From Stomoxys calcitrans (taxonomy: Eukaryota; Arthropoda; Insecta; Diptera; Muscidae): a DNA stretch of 64,000 nt. The stretch covers positions 66,646,951 to 66,710,950 of the forward strand of contig NC_081553.1 of the NCBI RefSeq assembly GCF_963082655.1. Direction: 5' to 3'. Shown here piece by piece: positions 7,021 to 17,104 of the stretch. How positions within the stretch are numbered: the stretch's first letter is position 1; every line of letters starts with the position of its first letter. The notes beneath the pieces were generated by a model. That model saw nothing but the letters and a program-made list of their open reading frames with translations, did no database searches and was not told the origin of the DNA. The position numbers and the translations under genes are program-made.

Positions 7021-8182
7021 AATTTTAAATGTACTAGAGAAACCATACTCTGATGATAATATTGTTAAAAAGGACTATCATAGCTACGTACCATATATTC
7101 AATCCTTCAAAAATAATGACGAAATTAGAATAACAATTCAAAATCAAGATTTATATATCCTACCTAGCGAAAGCTACCTATATATAGAGGGTTCCATTAC
7201 ACTGGAAGATGGAAAAAGTACACTTAATGGACGATTGCGAAATAACTGTGTTGCGTATATGTTTGATGAAATTCGCTATGAAATTAATGGTGTAGAAATA
7301 GATAGAACACGATATTTGGGCATTTCAAGTACTTTAAAAAACTACATTTCAATAAATAGTATTGAAAATAATATGATGCTGAATGCTGGCTGGAGCAAAG
7401 AAACCGATTTGAACAAGCAGAAGTTCAATTTTTATGTGCCACTAAATAAGTTATTGGGATTTTCTGAGGATTTCACGAAAGTTGTTTTAAATTGTAAACA
7501 TGACCTTATACTCCTACGAAGTTCCACTGATTTGAATGCCTGCTATTCAACTACCCAAACGGAAAAAGTTAAAATTAATATAACGAATATAACATGGAGA
7601 ATTCCCCATGTTCATATCTCAGATGAAACGAAGCTAAAAATAATGAAAACAATTAAAGATGGAAAGACTATACCAATCACGTTTCGTAGCTGGGATTGTC
7701 ATTTTAATCCTACATTTCCCGGTGCAGTCAAGTGCAATTGGAACGTTAAACTTTCTGTAAATAGGGAGAGACCACGTTTTTTAGTATTTGCATTTGAAAA
7801 TAACAAAAAATTTATCCATTGTAACTTAACAAATTTCAAAGTACATTTAAATTCAGATATTTACCCATACGATGACCTTAATATAAAATTTGATGATAAT
7901 CGTTATGCAGTTCTTTATGATATGTATGCAAGATTTCAACAAAGCTTTTATTTGAAGGAACCGCAACCTCTCCTGTCATGTGATGAATTCAAAGAAACCC
8001 CTATAACTGTAATTGATGTTAGTCATCAAAATGAGACAATAAAAGCCGGGCCTATTGATGTTAAAATTGAATTCGAAACCAGCCAATCCATTCCTGAAAA
8101 TACGTCGGCATATTGTTTAATAATACACGATCGTTTCATCGAATACACACCTTTGACTGGAACTGTTCGAAAAATCATTTAA
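7013..8182 (+). CDS. MCP: Major capsid protein (double jelly-roll)
   Basis: The 389-aa protein has the N-terminal block SYVPYIQSFKNNDEIRI...LYILPSESYLYIEG and FDEIRYEINGVEIDRTR, which I recognise as the hexon-like capsid protein of insect Mavericks. It is somewhat short for a double jelly-roll protein, but the strand-rich sequence runs to the end without breaks. It forms the trimeric capsomers of the icosahedral shell. The ATG overlaps the 47-aa ORF by 8 nt. The gene converges on the DNA polymerase gene. Confidence 0.9.
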   Translation: MSEILNVLEKPYSDDNIVKKDYHSYVPYIQSFKNNDEIRITIQNQDLYILPSESYLYIEGSITLEDGKSTLNGRLRNNCVAYMFDEIRYEINGVEIDRTRYLGISSTLKNYISINSIENNMMLNAGWSKETDLNKQKFNFYVPLNKLLGFSEDFTKVVLNCKHDLILLRSSTDLNACYSTTQTEKVKINITNITWRIPHVHISDETKLKIMKTIKDGKTIPITFRSWDCHFNPTFPGAVKCNWNVKLSVNRERPRFLVFAFENNKKFIHCNLTNFKVHLNSDIYPYDDLNIKFDDNRYAVLYDMYARFQQSFYLKEPQPLLSCDEFKETPITVIDVSHQNETIKAGPIDVKIEFETSQSIPENTSAYCLIIHDRFIEYTPLTGTVRKII

Positions 8183-8305
8183 TAAACAAACACATTTTAT
8201 TGAAAATATTTTTTTTTTATTTTATTTAATTTTAATTTTCTTATCAAGTATTTAACTATTAAAATAAATAAGCCTTAAAGGTAAATTATAAAATTGTAGC
8301 TTTTT
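8183..8305. terminator. Convergent poly(A) region between MCP and DNA polymerase
   Basis: On the plus strand AATAAA follows the MCP stop directly. On the minus strand AAATAAAATAAA lies at about 8207-8226. The gap is 123 bp and very AT-rich. Confidence 0.5.
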
Positions 8306-11300
8306 TTACATATTAAGGTAGTCAAGCAGGTCCCTTAAATCGTTATCACTATAAGATTCGATATTGTCTACATCCATTTCCGTTGTATAATCTATACTTA
8401 TGCTCTGTAAGTTGTTTTCGGTTGCCATTTTATAATGGCCCCATGCATATGTATTAATTTTATCTTCCCTGATTTTTCTTTTTGTGTCTAAGGGACTTAA
8501 AACTACTTTGGTTAACTTATCCGTATAAATATTATGAAGTTTAGATCGGAATGACAACATGCTGCCAGTAGGTTTTATGCCGTTCAAAAGACATTCCTTA
8601 TAATTTTCAAGAGAATAACCCTCTATGACACATTTTTTCACCCCTTTGGCCTTATTTATTTCGCTACCTTCATCTAATTTGTACGAATACATTTTCGGTC
8701 CTAGGCCAACAAATTCTGACATCAATGTACCTCCATTTTCATCTTTCATGTAACCCATTTCTTTTTTATTTTTTAGAGGAAATCCAAACGGATTATTTGC
8801 ATCATAATTTGAAGTATCGAAATATTTTTCTACATCGTCTTTTATTTCTGCATAGAAATCCTCGGAAGAAATAGTGTAAATAAAGGAATCAGTATCCATA
8901 TAATTTAACTGACACCTTTCACCAAATTTCTTTTTCATGTAATTATAGTGAAAATCATACATGATTAATTTTGCTATTTCTAATATACAAAATCCAACGT
9001 ATATTGGCTTATCATAGATTACTTTAGTGCGGTCCATTTGAACAGCCCAAAATTCATTTGAAAATTGAGACAAACTATTAAAGTTTGGTTTGGATATAAG
9101 TCTTTCCAAACCAATTTTTTTCTTATTTGAATACTCCCATTCGGTTACAAGTTTTACGTCTTTTCTATTATCGACGTTTTCCATCGTTTTGCCGTATACC
9201 GAGTTATTCAGTAGCTTGAAAAAATCTTTTTCAAACGGATTCGTTGCTTTTTTCCTCTCATCTGTGTTAGTGTTAACAAATGGAGCAAGCCACGGTTCTT
9301 GTCTAAATTCTAAAACTCGGTGGACCTTTTTTAAAATTAAACCATTCTCAAGGCATTGCTTCAATACCAAATAATGAGTGGTATAATTTCGCTTTGGTGT
9401 AAGATCGGCAACCAGCTTTTTGTATTTAGCTCCACCGATTTTTTTATTTTCCGCAGCAAAAGGTAGATCATTATGATGATCATGTAAGTGATCTGGATAA
9501 TCCAAATCAACTTCATAAATGTAACCTATGGGGGAGTCATCAACAAAGTCCAGAATTCTTTGTACATCACTAATAATTTCATTTTCCTTAAGCCATTTAA
9601 AGTCGCCACATGGGAGAAAACGCATCATAGCGGCCCCATATAGATTGTTGACATCAAAATACATAAGGAAGGTAGAAAGAAGTAATGGATTGAAATCGCT
9701 TAGGTACCTATTATTTGCTTTCGTATGTCTTCTAGAACACTGAGTTATTCCTCCTCGAATAGCATTCTTAATAAAATTGTACATATCTAAATCGGTAAAC
9801 AGCTCTAAGCTTATGTTAGTGTTCCGAAGCATAGCATCAAAAGATAGACCTGGTGCTGTATAGTACTGGCATGGATCTAATTTGTGGACTTTTTTACACA
9901 AACGTCGGAAATTTTCAAAAACATCAGTAAGTAGTAGAACATCTGTTTTTAAATACAATTCCATATAGTCCTGTAAAGTACCACAATTAAATGTATGCCA
10001 TACTTCTTTGGCATGCGTATAATCTTCGCTGCTACATTTTTTGTTATACAATTTGCTAAAGAAAGCCTCAATGGGAGGGAGTCGTGTTTCGGCTAGTTTA
10101 TCAAACGAAGTCAGGTATTCGTAGCAAAATACCCCCTTTTTCCTCATTAAATTAAATTCCCTATCGCTTGGAAAATGTGACCTAACTGACTTCATAGTAT
10201 CTCCCGCCAGATTGTTTGCTAGAGAATCTAAACTTGCCGCCATAAACCTGAGGGAATCTAAAAATCTATACTCTAAAATTTTTCCGCCACCTAAATATAC
10301 TTTATGGGATAGGGCAATGTATCGCTCCTTATTTTCTGGCAGTACTGTTGTATTACCAGGAATATTTTTAAGGAGGTCTTTCACAAATAAGTGACAATCA
10401 TAAGCCGAAAAGTTGTGAAAGAAAATGGGTATAAATGTTGGTACAGTATGCTCTAAATTACATTTATTATGGGCAGGTCCTCTGTATTTTCCAGTGATGT
10501 GACAGTGATCACGAACCCTATCACTACCTAATAATTTCTCACATACATGGCAGTTTTGAGCTACTTGAAAATTGAACTCCTCAGAGGGTGATAATGATGT
10601 CATAGGGGTATTTAGACTTAAATAATTTTCGTAAATAAACCTACACTCCTGATCGATGCTTTTAACAAAAACCTCGGCAGCATCTTCTCCCGTATAAATA
10701 TTAAATTTGTCTAACCTATCATCAAAACTACATTTAATATTATAACTAAAAGCACATGGAATGTGCTTACTTAGGGATTTACTATTACTGTCGTTAACAT
10801 TTTCAAGTACGCATTCAAAATCTGCGTAAATTGAAAATGGAACGTCCATTGTCTTTTTAGAGTTGGAAAACTCCATGAACTTGTTGGCTTCCTCAGGGAG
10901 ATATGTTACAACTCTTCCACATTCTCGCTTATGATGATCCATCATGTTGGGGTTCCTGGTGTGCTGGAAACACTGGTTGCAGAAGTACAATTTATTTGCG
11001 TTTGATGTAACCTGCCTATGTAAAAGTCTGTAAAAAAAAAAAAAAAAACAGAAAAGATAAAATAAAAAAAAAAATAGTCATTTAATTAATTACACATAGT
11101 ATTATTTGTTTTATTACCTTGACGTGTCTCTTACTAACACATAATGCTCTCTCTCATTATTTTCCAGCAACAACAAGTTCACGTGGGTCTCCTTTTCCAT
11201 TTGGGTAATGTAGTACGGCCCAACAACATGATCTGTTTTGACTTCATATCCCAAAACATTTACACTTATATTTGGGTTGTTTTTTTCGAATATGATTATG

Positions 11301-12871
11301 TCTCTAAGGGCCATGGGAAAATTCAATCCATTGAAGTTGAGACTTACACCGTTTGTCAAAGTTATTATATTCTGTTTGATATCCACAGGGTACGAGGATG
11401 TTCTTGTTGGGTTTCTTGGCTTTGGTGTTGTTAAGGCTGCTACCATACACCACTTAAAGCAATATTCATCGTCATTAAGAATATTGCAGCAAGCGCGTCT
11501 ATCTGCTAATTTTTTCGGTGTTTTTATATATTGGGAGCCTCTTAAAACTGTACATTTATTTATGTTAATGTAGAGTTTTTCAATATTGACTAAAGCCCAT
11601 CCAGAATCTCTTTCCTGAAACTCTGACATTTTAGTTTTAATTTCCTCTACATGGCAGCTAACCACATTTTCAATAGAGTCGCTTCTTGTTATTTGCGACA
11701 TTTTGGAGGTGTGATGCATAATTGTTTTTTTCCATTCATCACTGCAAAGTTTGGTATATTGTGCTTGTAATTGAAAATTAAATTTCACGCAAATATGCTC
11801 CGCTAAACTTTCCATAATAAGATTCTCTATGCAATCTATACCTCCGGAGAGAAAATTGTTAATATTCAGAGTTTCTTTAATGGTTGAATATTCATATTTA
11901 GCCAACCGATTTTTAAAATCGCTGCTGGTTTGTTTTATGAATTGAGCTCTCATCGCAATGCTATTACGTTTATGGGCATTGGTTTTCAAGTGGGTATACC
12001 ACTTTCTAACGGGTACTCCAATATTGCAGCATTTACAAACTTTGTCTTGGGCAGCTCTCGATCTTGATGGTATATCTTCATTCAAATCTTGTTGTTGGGC
12101 CTGTGGTTGAATAGGTTGATTTCCTAGGAACTGCTGTTCCTGATGTTGTTGTTGTTGTTGTAGAGCAGCTCTCGAAGTCGAAGGAACATTTCCATTAAAA
12201 ATATGTTGTTGGATCAGTGCTTGTTGTTCTTCTCTCTGGTTTTCTGGATGTAGTTTACTTAGAATTTGATCTAATTTATTCAAGTAGTAAGCCATCTCAT
12301 CCAGATCCAAGTCATTTTCGATTTGTTCGCTTCGAGGAATATTTTGCCCGTGATGTTTAACCAGCTCTTCTTGTTGTTCTCGTTGTTGTTGTTCTTGAAC
12401 TTGTTGTTGTCGTTGATGTTGTTGATGATGATGATGATGTTGTTGTTGATGATGTTGTTGTAGATGATGTTGTTGTTGATGATGTTGTTGTTGGTGATGT
12501 TGTTGTTGATGATGTTGTTGTTCATGATGTTGTTGTTGATGATGTTGTTGTTGAAAAGCGTCCGACGTTGAATGCATATTAACAAACTGGTGTTGGGCCT
12601 GTGCTTGTTTCCATTGTTTATCTTCTTTCTGCATATTTTCTTTGGATTTTCCACCGTTTTGTTGTTTCCGCACTATCTTTAGTTGGGATTTTTTTCCACC
12701 AACATTTTTTTCTTTATTGTGTGCTACTAGCATGTGGAAATTAAGCGCATGCCTACTTAATTGCACAACGCCACACACACTACACTGCCTATGTGCTTCT
12801 TTTACGTGAATTTTTAAATTCAAAACGGAGACGAAATCTTCTTGGCAAATTTCGCAAGTGTATAAAGCCAT
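8306..12871 (-). CDS. POLB: Protein-primed family B DNA polymerase, spliced (exons 12871-11118 and 11027-8306)
   Basis: The two exons total 4,476 nt, exactly 1,492 codons with stop (1,491 aa). Exon 1 opens with two C2H2 fingers (C6/C9/H22/H27 and C30/C33/H46/H51), a Gln/His tract (about 108-165), a third Cys/His finger near 281-305, and the conserved region ending in YVLVRDTS that normally precedes the polymerase. Exon 2 carries a zinc motif at its start, exonuclease I (Asp654/Glu656), a CxxC...HxH...C cluster (744-774), exonuclease II (788-797), exonuclease III (943-947), polymerase motif A (DVNNLYG, 1043-1049), B (1189-1197) and C (YMDTDS, 1294-1299). All catalytic acids are present. The ATG at 12869-12871 has a good context. 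Exon 2 has no usable ATG before conserved sequence, which supports splicing. It replicates the element from a terminal protein primer. Confidence 0.93.
11028..11117 (-). other. Intron in the DNA polymerase gene (90 nt, GT-AG)
   Basis: Donor AAG|GTAATA at 11117/11116, a TTAATTAA stretch as possible branch region, a T16 tract, and acceptor ACAG ending at 11028. The intron splits an arginine codon after its second base. Removing it joins two conserved parts of the polymerase in one frame. Unspliced RNA stops 2 codons past the junction. Confidence 0.88.
12400..12553 (-). repeat. CAACAACATCATCAA-type coding tandem repeat (Gln/His tract)
   Basis: About ten copies of a 15-nt unit encode QQHHQ-type repeats within polymerase exon 1. 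The reading frame stays open. Such tracts vary in length between copies and populations. Confidence 0.85.
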
Positions 12872-13065
12872 TTTTGTTTTGTTTGTTTTTTTTTTTTTTT
12901 TTTTTGTGTTTTGAGTGTTATTATATTTAAATGTTTTCTTTTGGTTGTTTTTTTTTTTTTTTTTTTTTTTTTTGCTTTATTTACCACTGCACTGAATTTT
13001 TGTCTAGCGTATTTAAATAAACGCACTTTGCAAATTAGGCAAAAAATCACAAAAAATTTTTAACG

Positions 13066-13178
13066 ATGGTACTTTGGCGCGTTAAAAATTCACTTGGAAT
13101 TTTGTTTAAATGTTTATATTTTGAGGGAAAAAATTCAATTCGAAAATTTTTATTAATGGTACTTCGACGGATTAAAAA
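13066..13178. repeat. Pair of 23-bp imperfect direct repeats, 90 bp apart
   Basis: ATGGTACTTTGGCGCGTTAA at 13066 and ATGGTACTTCGACGGATTAA at 13156 share 16 of 20 bases in an otherwise AT-rich region upstream of the polymerase. They may be regulator-binding sites; that is inference. Confidence 0.5.
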
Positions 13179-13581
13179 CAATTCTATGTTCGTTCAATGG
13201 CGAGTTAGATGGAACTGAAATCGAAATTCCAATGTTTGTGGTTGAATTTCAAAATTGGAATCCATTCGTCTTACATTTCTACTACAATAGATAAGAGTTC
13301 TTCCAATTTTTTTTTAACCTTTTATTTTTCTATCCAAACTCCTTTGCATTCCAACACTTTTAGAACATCAACGAACACAAGTATCACGACTAGTTTATCA
13401 ATACAATCTAAATAGCTTCTAATGAAATGTACACCATACAACGACACTAACATGTTTGTGTCTGACCAATAAAATCTCTAAGTGGATAGAAACAAACCAA
13501 AATCAACCCCAAACCACGTAAACCCCCTTCCCCCACCCAAAAAAAAGGAACACATAGTTTTTAATTGTTTTTTTTTTTTGT

Positions 13582-13587
13582 TTTATT
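13582..13587 (-). terminator. Poly(A) signal of the acidic-protein gene
   Basis: AATAAA on the minus strand, about 55 nt past the stop of the 163-aa gene, followed by an A-rich stretch. Confidence 0.55.
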
Positions 13588-13641
13588 TATATAAATTTCT
13601 CTTAAAATTCATTTATAATTCTTTATACTTTTACAGGAAAT

Positions 13642-14133
13642 TTATAAAAACCTTTCTAAAATACTAAAAATAGCTGGATGCATTTCTGTATTCCAGTCCG
13701 CTTCAACTTTTCTTAACTCTTGGTCCAATACGGTCTCTTTCTCCTCTTCCGATTTCCGCAACATATCGTCTTCGACCGATCCAGGTATAGGCTGGCTGTT
13801 TGGGTCGAAATGGTTTGGGAACAATCTCCATGGAAATATTTCCTGGGTAGAATTTCCATCATCTTGCTCGTCATCAGTCTCAGGAATACATTCCTCATCG
13901 TCACTTATGAGATGTTGACTTTGTGAGGCCTCACATTGTTGTACAATTTTTTGGGAAAAATCCAAAAATACTTCTTCGCTCTCCTGCGAAAATAGATTTT
14001 GGCTAAGTTGGACAGAAATAGCAACAGGTTCATTAATTGAATTATGAGAATTGTTGCTCTCATTCTGTATTTTTTGATTCTCATCCTGTTGGGAAAACAA
14101 AGGCTGGCTCATTTGGAACTGTTGGTTTGCCAT
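13642..14133 (-). CDS. Acidic Polinton protein of unknown function (163 aa)
   Basis: This is the rightmost gene, next to the right terminal repeat. The first 40 residues are Gln/Asn/Ser-rich with two PLFSQ/NLFSQ motifs. The centre is very acidic (DDEECIPETDDEQDD), and the C-terminal 60 residues are charged and helical. I do not recognise it. An acidic, Gln-rich protein could be a transcriptional activator; that is guesswork. The start ATG (14131-14133) has an A-rich context, and the gene is transcribed in the same direction as the polymerase. Confidence 0.6.
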   Translation of the reverse strand: MANQQFQMSQPLFSQQDENQKIQNESNNSHNSINEPVAISVQLSQNLFSQESEEVFLDFSQKIVQQCEASQSQHLISDDEECIPETDDEQDDGNSTQEIFPWRLFPNHFDPNSQPIPGSVEDDMLRKSEEEKETVLDQELRKVEADWNTEMHPAIFSILERFL

Positions 14134-14559
14134 CTTATTCTTCAGATAGAAATCTTAGAAATGATAGGTTTTTTCGAATTCTTTCGTGTTTTTATTAGAA
14201 ATCACACAGATAATATTCCTTACTACCTAGTCGCATTTTACAACACAATGAAGCCTTTATGGATACCACTCACTGGCAACATATAGAGACCAAAAAAATT
14301 AAAAACTCAGAGTTAGAAGACGACCATCAACCCCTTAATAAACATATCCTACACACTTTACAACACACACACACACACAAGAAATGCGCAAGTGCCACAG
14401 CATTCATAACATGCAGTGACGGTCACAATTTAAGTGGAAAAAAAGTCAACATTAATCCCCAACTAAGGCACCCATGAAAACAATTATTAGATAATAACCA
14501 AACCAAACATTCCCTTTTTGCTGCCTTACCGCAGTTTACATTTTTACAACACACAAGAA
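14134..14559. other. Right subterminal region with a duplicated segment
   Basis: Noncoding. A (CA)n run at about 14366-14381 is followed by AAGAAATGCGCAAG...CCACAGCATTCATAACATG, which recurs at 14556-14592 as AAGAAATGAGCAAG...CCACAGCATTCATAGCATA, inside the terminal repeat. So part of the terminal repeat is duplicated inward. Confidence 0.55.
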
Positions 14560-15304
14560 ATGAGCAAGACCCACAGCATTCATAGCATACAGTGAGGGTC
14601 ACATTCAATGAATTTTTATAACTCAATAATTGACGAACCAAATAGTTTCAATCCCACTTATCAGTTAAATCAACACCATCCCTAATTAAAAATAACACCC
14701 AGAACTAAAAATGCAGGATCCCAAATTCCTAATCGAAAAAACAGCTTGCACAAGTGCGAATCCCCCATTCCCCTTACAAAAAAGAGCTACATAGTTTCCA
14801 TATCAATGACAGTTTTATAACAACATGATGAGGATCCCACAACAAAAAGGGCTAGGCCGAATCCTCCCTAGCATACATAGAGATCAATGTACAATGAGGA
14901 TCCCCTAACAAAAAAAGGGCTACATTATTTCCATATCAATGACAGTTTTATAACAACATAATGAGGATCCCACAACAAGAAAGGGTGACATAGCATAGAT
15001 ATCAATGTACAATGAGGATCCCCAAACAAAAAAGGGCTACATAATTTCCATATCAATGACAGTTTTATAACAACATAATGAGGATCCCACAACAAGAAAG
15101 GGTGACATAGCATAGATATCAATGTACAATGAGGATCCCCTAACAAAAAAGGGCTACATAATTTCCATATCAATGACAGTTTTATAACAACATGATGAGG
15201 ATCCCATTAAAAAAGTAATTAAGAAGTAATAAAGAAGTAATTAAGAAGTAATTAACTCCCCATGCATAATTAATGTGAATTTGTATATACCAACTTATCC
15301 TACT
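14560..15304. repeat. Right terminal inverted repeat of copy 1 (745 bp)
   Basis: It is the reverse complement of 52373-53589 of copy 2, with fewer internal tandem units. It contains 117-bp units with repeated GGATCC sites, and ends ...CCAACTTATCCTACT. Near the tip, a GCATGGGGAG-type insertion (about 15258-15267) is absent from the left repeat of copy 2. Confidence 0.9.
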
Positions 15305-15310
15305 AAAATA
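15305..15310. other. Presumed target-site duplication, right half (AAAATA)
   Basis: Six bases directly after the element end; Polintons make 6-bp duplications. The left half is outside the window. In an intact RTE copy the same site reads ATCAAAATACAACG (minus strand of 17370-17383). Confidence 0.5.
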
Positions 15311-15560
15311 CAATGGCTGCGTTGGCTAGGTCATGTTGTCAGAATGGATGAAGAAGCTCCAGCAAGGAAGTCTTTTGAAGGCCAACACGGTGGTACACGC
15401 AAACCGAGAATACCAAAAGCCCGATGGAAAGATCAAGTGGTGGGAGACACCTCGAAACTTGGTGTTAGAGATTTTAGAATGAGCGCAAAAGATCGAAGCG
15501 CTTGGAACGCTATTTTGCGTTCGGCTAGTGGAACAAATATTCTGTCATAGCCAATTAAAC
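15305..15560 (+). mobile_element. RTE-like LINE, 3' end of ORF (locus A), split by Polinton copy 1
   Basis: The open frame 15311-15550 encodes the C-terminal RWLGHVVRMDEEAPARKSFE...RWKDQVVGD motif found at loci B and C. It ends TCATAGCCAATTAAA, the family's 3' tail. The Polinton joins it at 15304/15305, so the rest should lie left of copy 1. Confidence 0.85.
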
Positions 15561-16254
15561 AACAACATAAATTTCATACATATATTCCTGAGCGTTTGCC
15601 ATTCTTAGTCGATTTAGCGTATCCGTCCATCCGTGTGTCCGTCTTTCTGTAGAAATCACAATAGTGTCCAAATTAACAAATTATATCGAAATTTTCAAAA
15701 GTAATGTTGGTCAACACGCTATTTGATTTAGAAATTAATAGTTGTCAGTTTTTTGATATTCAACTTGAGTTACCATGGTGGCGTATGTGTCATTTATTCT
15801 CAGATAGAAATTATACGCACCCATGTCCAATAAATTTAATAAGGCAAAAAGTAACAAGAAAAGACGTACTAACCTGGCCGGTCAGAATCTTGGGAACCCA
15901 CCACAATTGATTCACTGTACTAAACATTTTCACTTAAACAAATTTGAAGGGCACATGTGCACTTTGGGTAAAAAACTTCTTCTAAATCAAGAAAAAATGT
16001 ATGATCCTTGGGTACACAGAAACAAATATCGATAAAAAAATATTTTTATTTCAAAATCGTTTAAACTCAAAAACTTAATTAGTTCAATCCATTTTTTTAT
16101 TGAATATGAATTTTTTTCTATTCTAATCATCATTGAAATTTTTGCAATTTTCCATTAAAAAATTAATTGATTCAATCAATTTTTGAATGGAATCTGAAAG
16201 AAATTTCAATCACAATCGTAATTCACCACCGAAGGATGGGGATGTATTAAATTT
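15561..16254. other. Degenerate repeat debris, then AT-rich sequence
   Basis: 15590-15905 has fragments of the monomer-type dispersed repeat (CCGTCCATCCGTGTGTCCGTC; CTTGGGAACCCACC). From 15906 to 16254 I see only AT-rich sequence. Short ORFs are not credible. Confidence 0.4.
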
Positions 16255-17104
16255 TCATTCCGTTTGCAACACATCGAAATATTCATTTCCGACCCTTGAT
16301 CAGCGTAAAAATCTAAGACGGTCTAGCCATCTCCGTCCGTCTGTCTGTTGAAATAACGCTACAGTCTCTAAAAATAAAGATATTGAGCTGAAATTTTTGC
16401 GCAGATTGTTTTTTGTCCATAAGAAGATTAAATTCGAAAATGGACTACATCGGACTATATCTTGATATAGCCCCACCGATCCGCCGATTTAAGGTCTTAG
16501 GCCCAAAAAAGCCACATTTATTATCCGATTTTGCGGAAAACAGTGAGTTGCGTTGGGCCATTCGACGTCTTTGTTCAATTTGGCTCAGATCGGTTCAAAT
16601 TTGGATATAGCTGCCATATAGACCGATCCTCCTATTTAGGGTCTTAGGGCCATAAAAACCACAATTATTATCCGATTTTGCTGAAATTTGAGACAGTGAG
16701 TTGTGTTAGCCCCTTCGACATCCTTCTTCAATTTGGCCCAGATCGGTCTATATTTGGATGCCATTCAGACCGATCTCTCAATTTAAGTTAAGCCCCTCGA
16801 CATTCTTCTGCAATATGGCCCAAATCGGTCCAAATTTTAACATATTGGGTTGCCCAAAAAGTAATTTTTCATAAAGTCGGCGTTGACAAATTTTTTCACA
16901 GCTTGTGACTTTGTAATTGCATTCTTTCTTCTGTCAGTTATCAGCTGTTACTTTTAGCTTGTTTTAGAAAAAAAGTGTAAAAAAGTATATTTGATTAAAG
17001 TTCATTCTAAGTTTTATTAAAAATGCATTTACTTTCTTTTAAAAAATCCGCTATTACTTTTTGGGCAACCCAATAGCTGCCATATTGACCGATATCTCGA
17101 TTTA
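16255..17104 (-). repeat. Monomer-type dispersed repeat interrupted by MITE M1
   Basis: The sequence shows the family end (TTCCGTTTGCAACACATCGAAATATT), a CCGTCCGTCTGTCTG block, and several ~140-bp monomers of the ATAGCTGCCATATAGACCGATC type. A MITE splits the last monomer at 16845-17073. The other members and their orientation identify it. Confidence 0.7.
16845..17073 (+). mobile_element. Mariner-like MITE M1 (~229 bp)
   Basis: It begins TTGGGTTGCCCAAAAAGTAA and ends ATTACTTTTTGGGCAACCCAA, a near-perfect terminal inverted repeat of about 28 bp, flanked by TA on both sides (16843-16844 and 17074-17075). There is no coding capacity. The ends look like those of Tc1/mariner elements. Confidence 0.9.

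Larger units (their letters stand above)
12872..13641. other. Noncoding region upstream of the polymerase gene
   Basis: This 770-bp region must hold the polymerase promoter (minus strand) and the 3' end of the acidic-protein gene. It has T17 (12888-12905) and T30-class (12946-12973) tracts, paired direct repeats at 13066 and 13156, and an AATAAA on the minus strand at 13582-13587. Short ORFs here look spurious. Confidence 0.6.
1..15304. mobile_element. Polinton/Maverick (adintovirus-like) provirus, copy 1, left end outside window
   Basis: The block encodes the diagnostic Polinton set: protein-primed DNA polymerase B, retroviral-type integrase with chromodomain, adenain-like protease, FtsK/HerA-type packaging ATPase, and major and penton-like capsid proteins. 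It ends at 15304 in CT, the inverse of the AG that starts copy 2 at 52373. By comparison with copy 2 the left terminus should lie about 1,312 bp left of base 1, giving ~16.6 kb in total. All ORFs are open. The element sits inside the 3' part of an RTE-like LINE, whose remainder follows directly at 15305. Confidence 0.95.

Noticed and set aside
8306..10990. An 894-codon polymerase ORF starting at 10990 as a complete gene
   Set aside because: Its first codon is TTG inside a zinc motif; conserved sequence continues upstream to a splice acceptor, so it is only part of exon 2.
12280..12654. 124-codon Asn/Ile-rich ORF on the minus strand
   Set aside because: Frame-shifted reading of the CAACAACATCATCAA repeat in polymerase exon 1.
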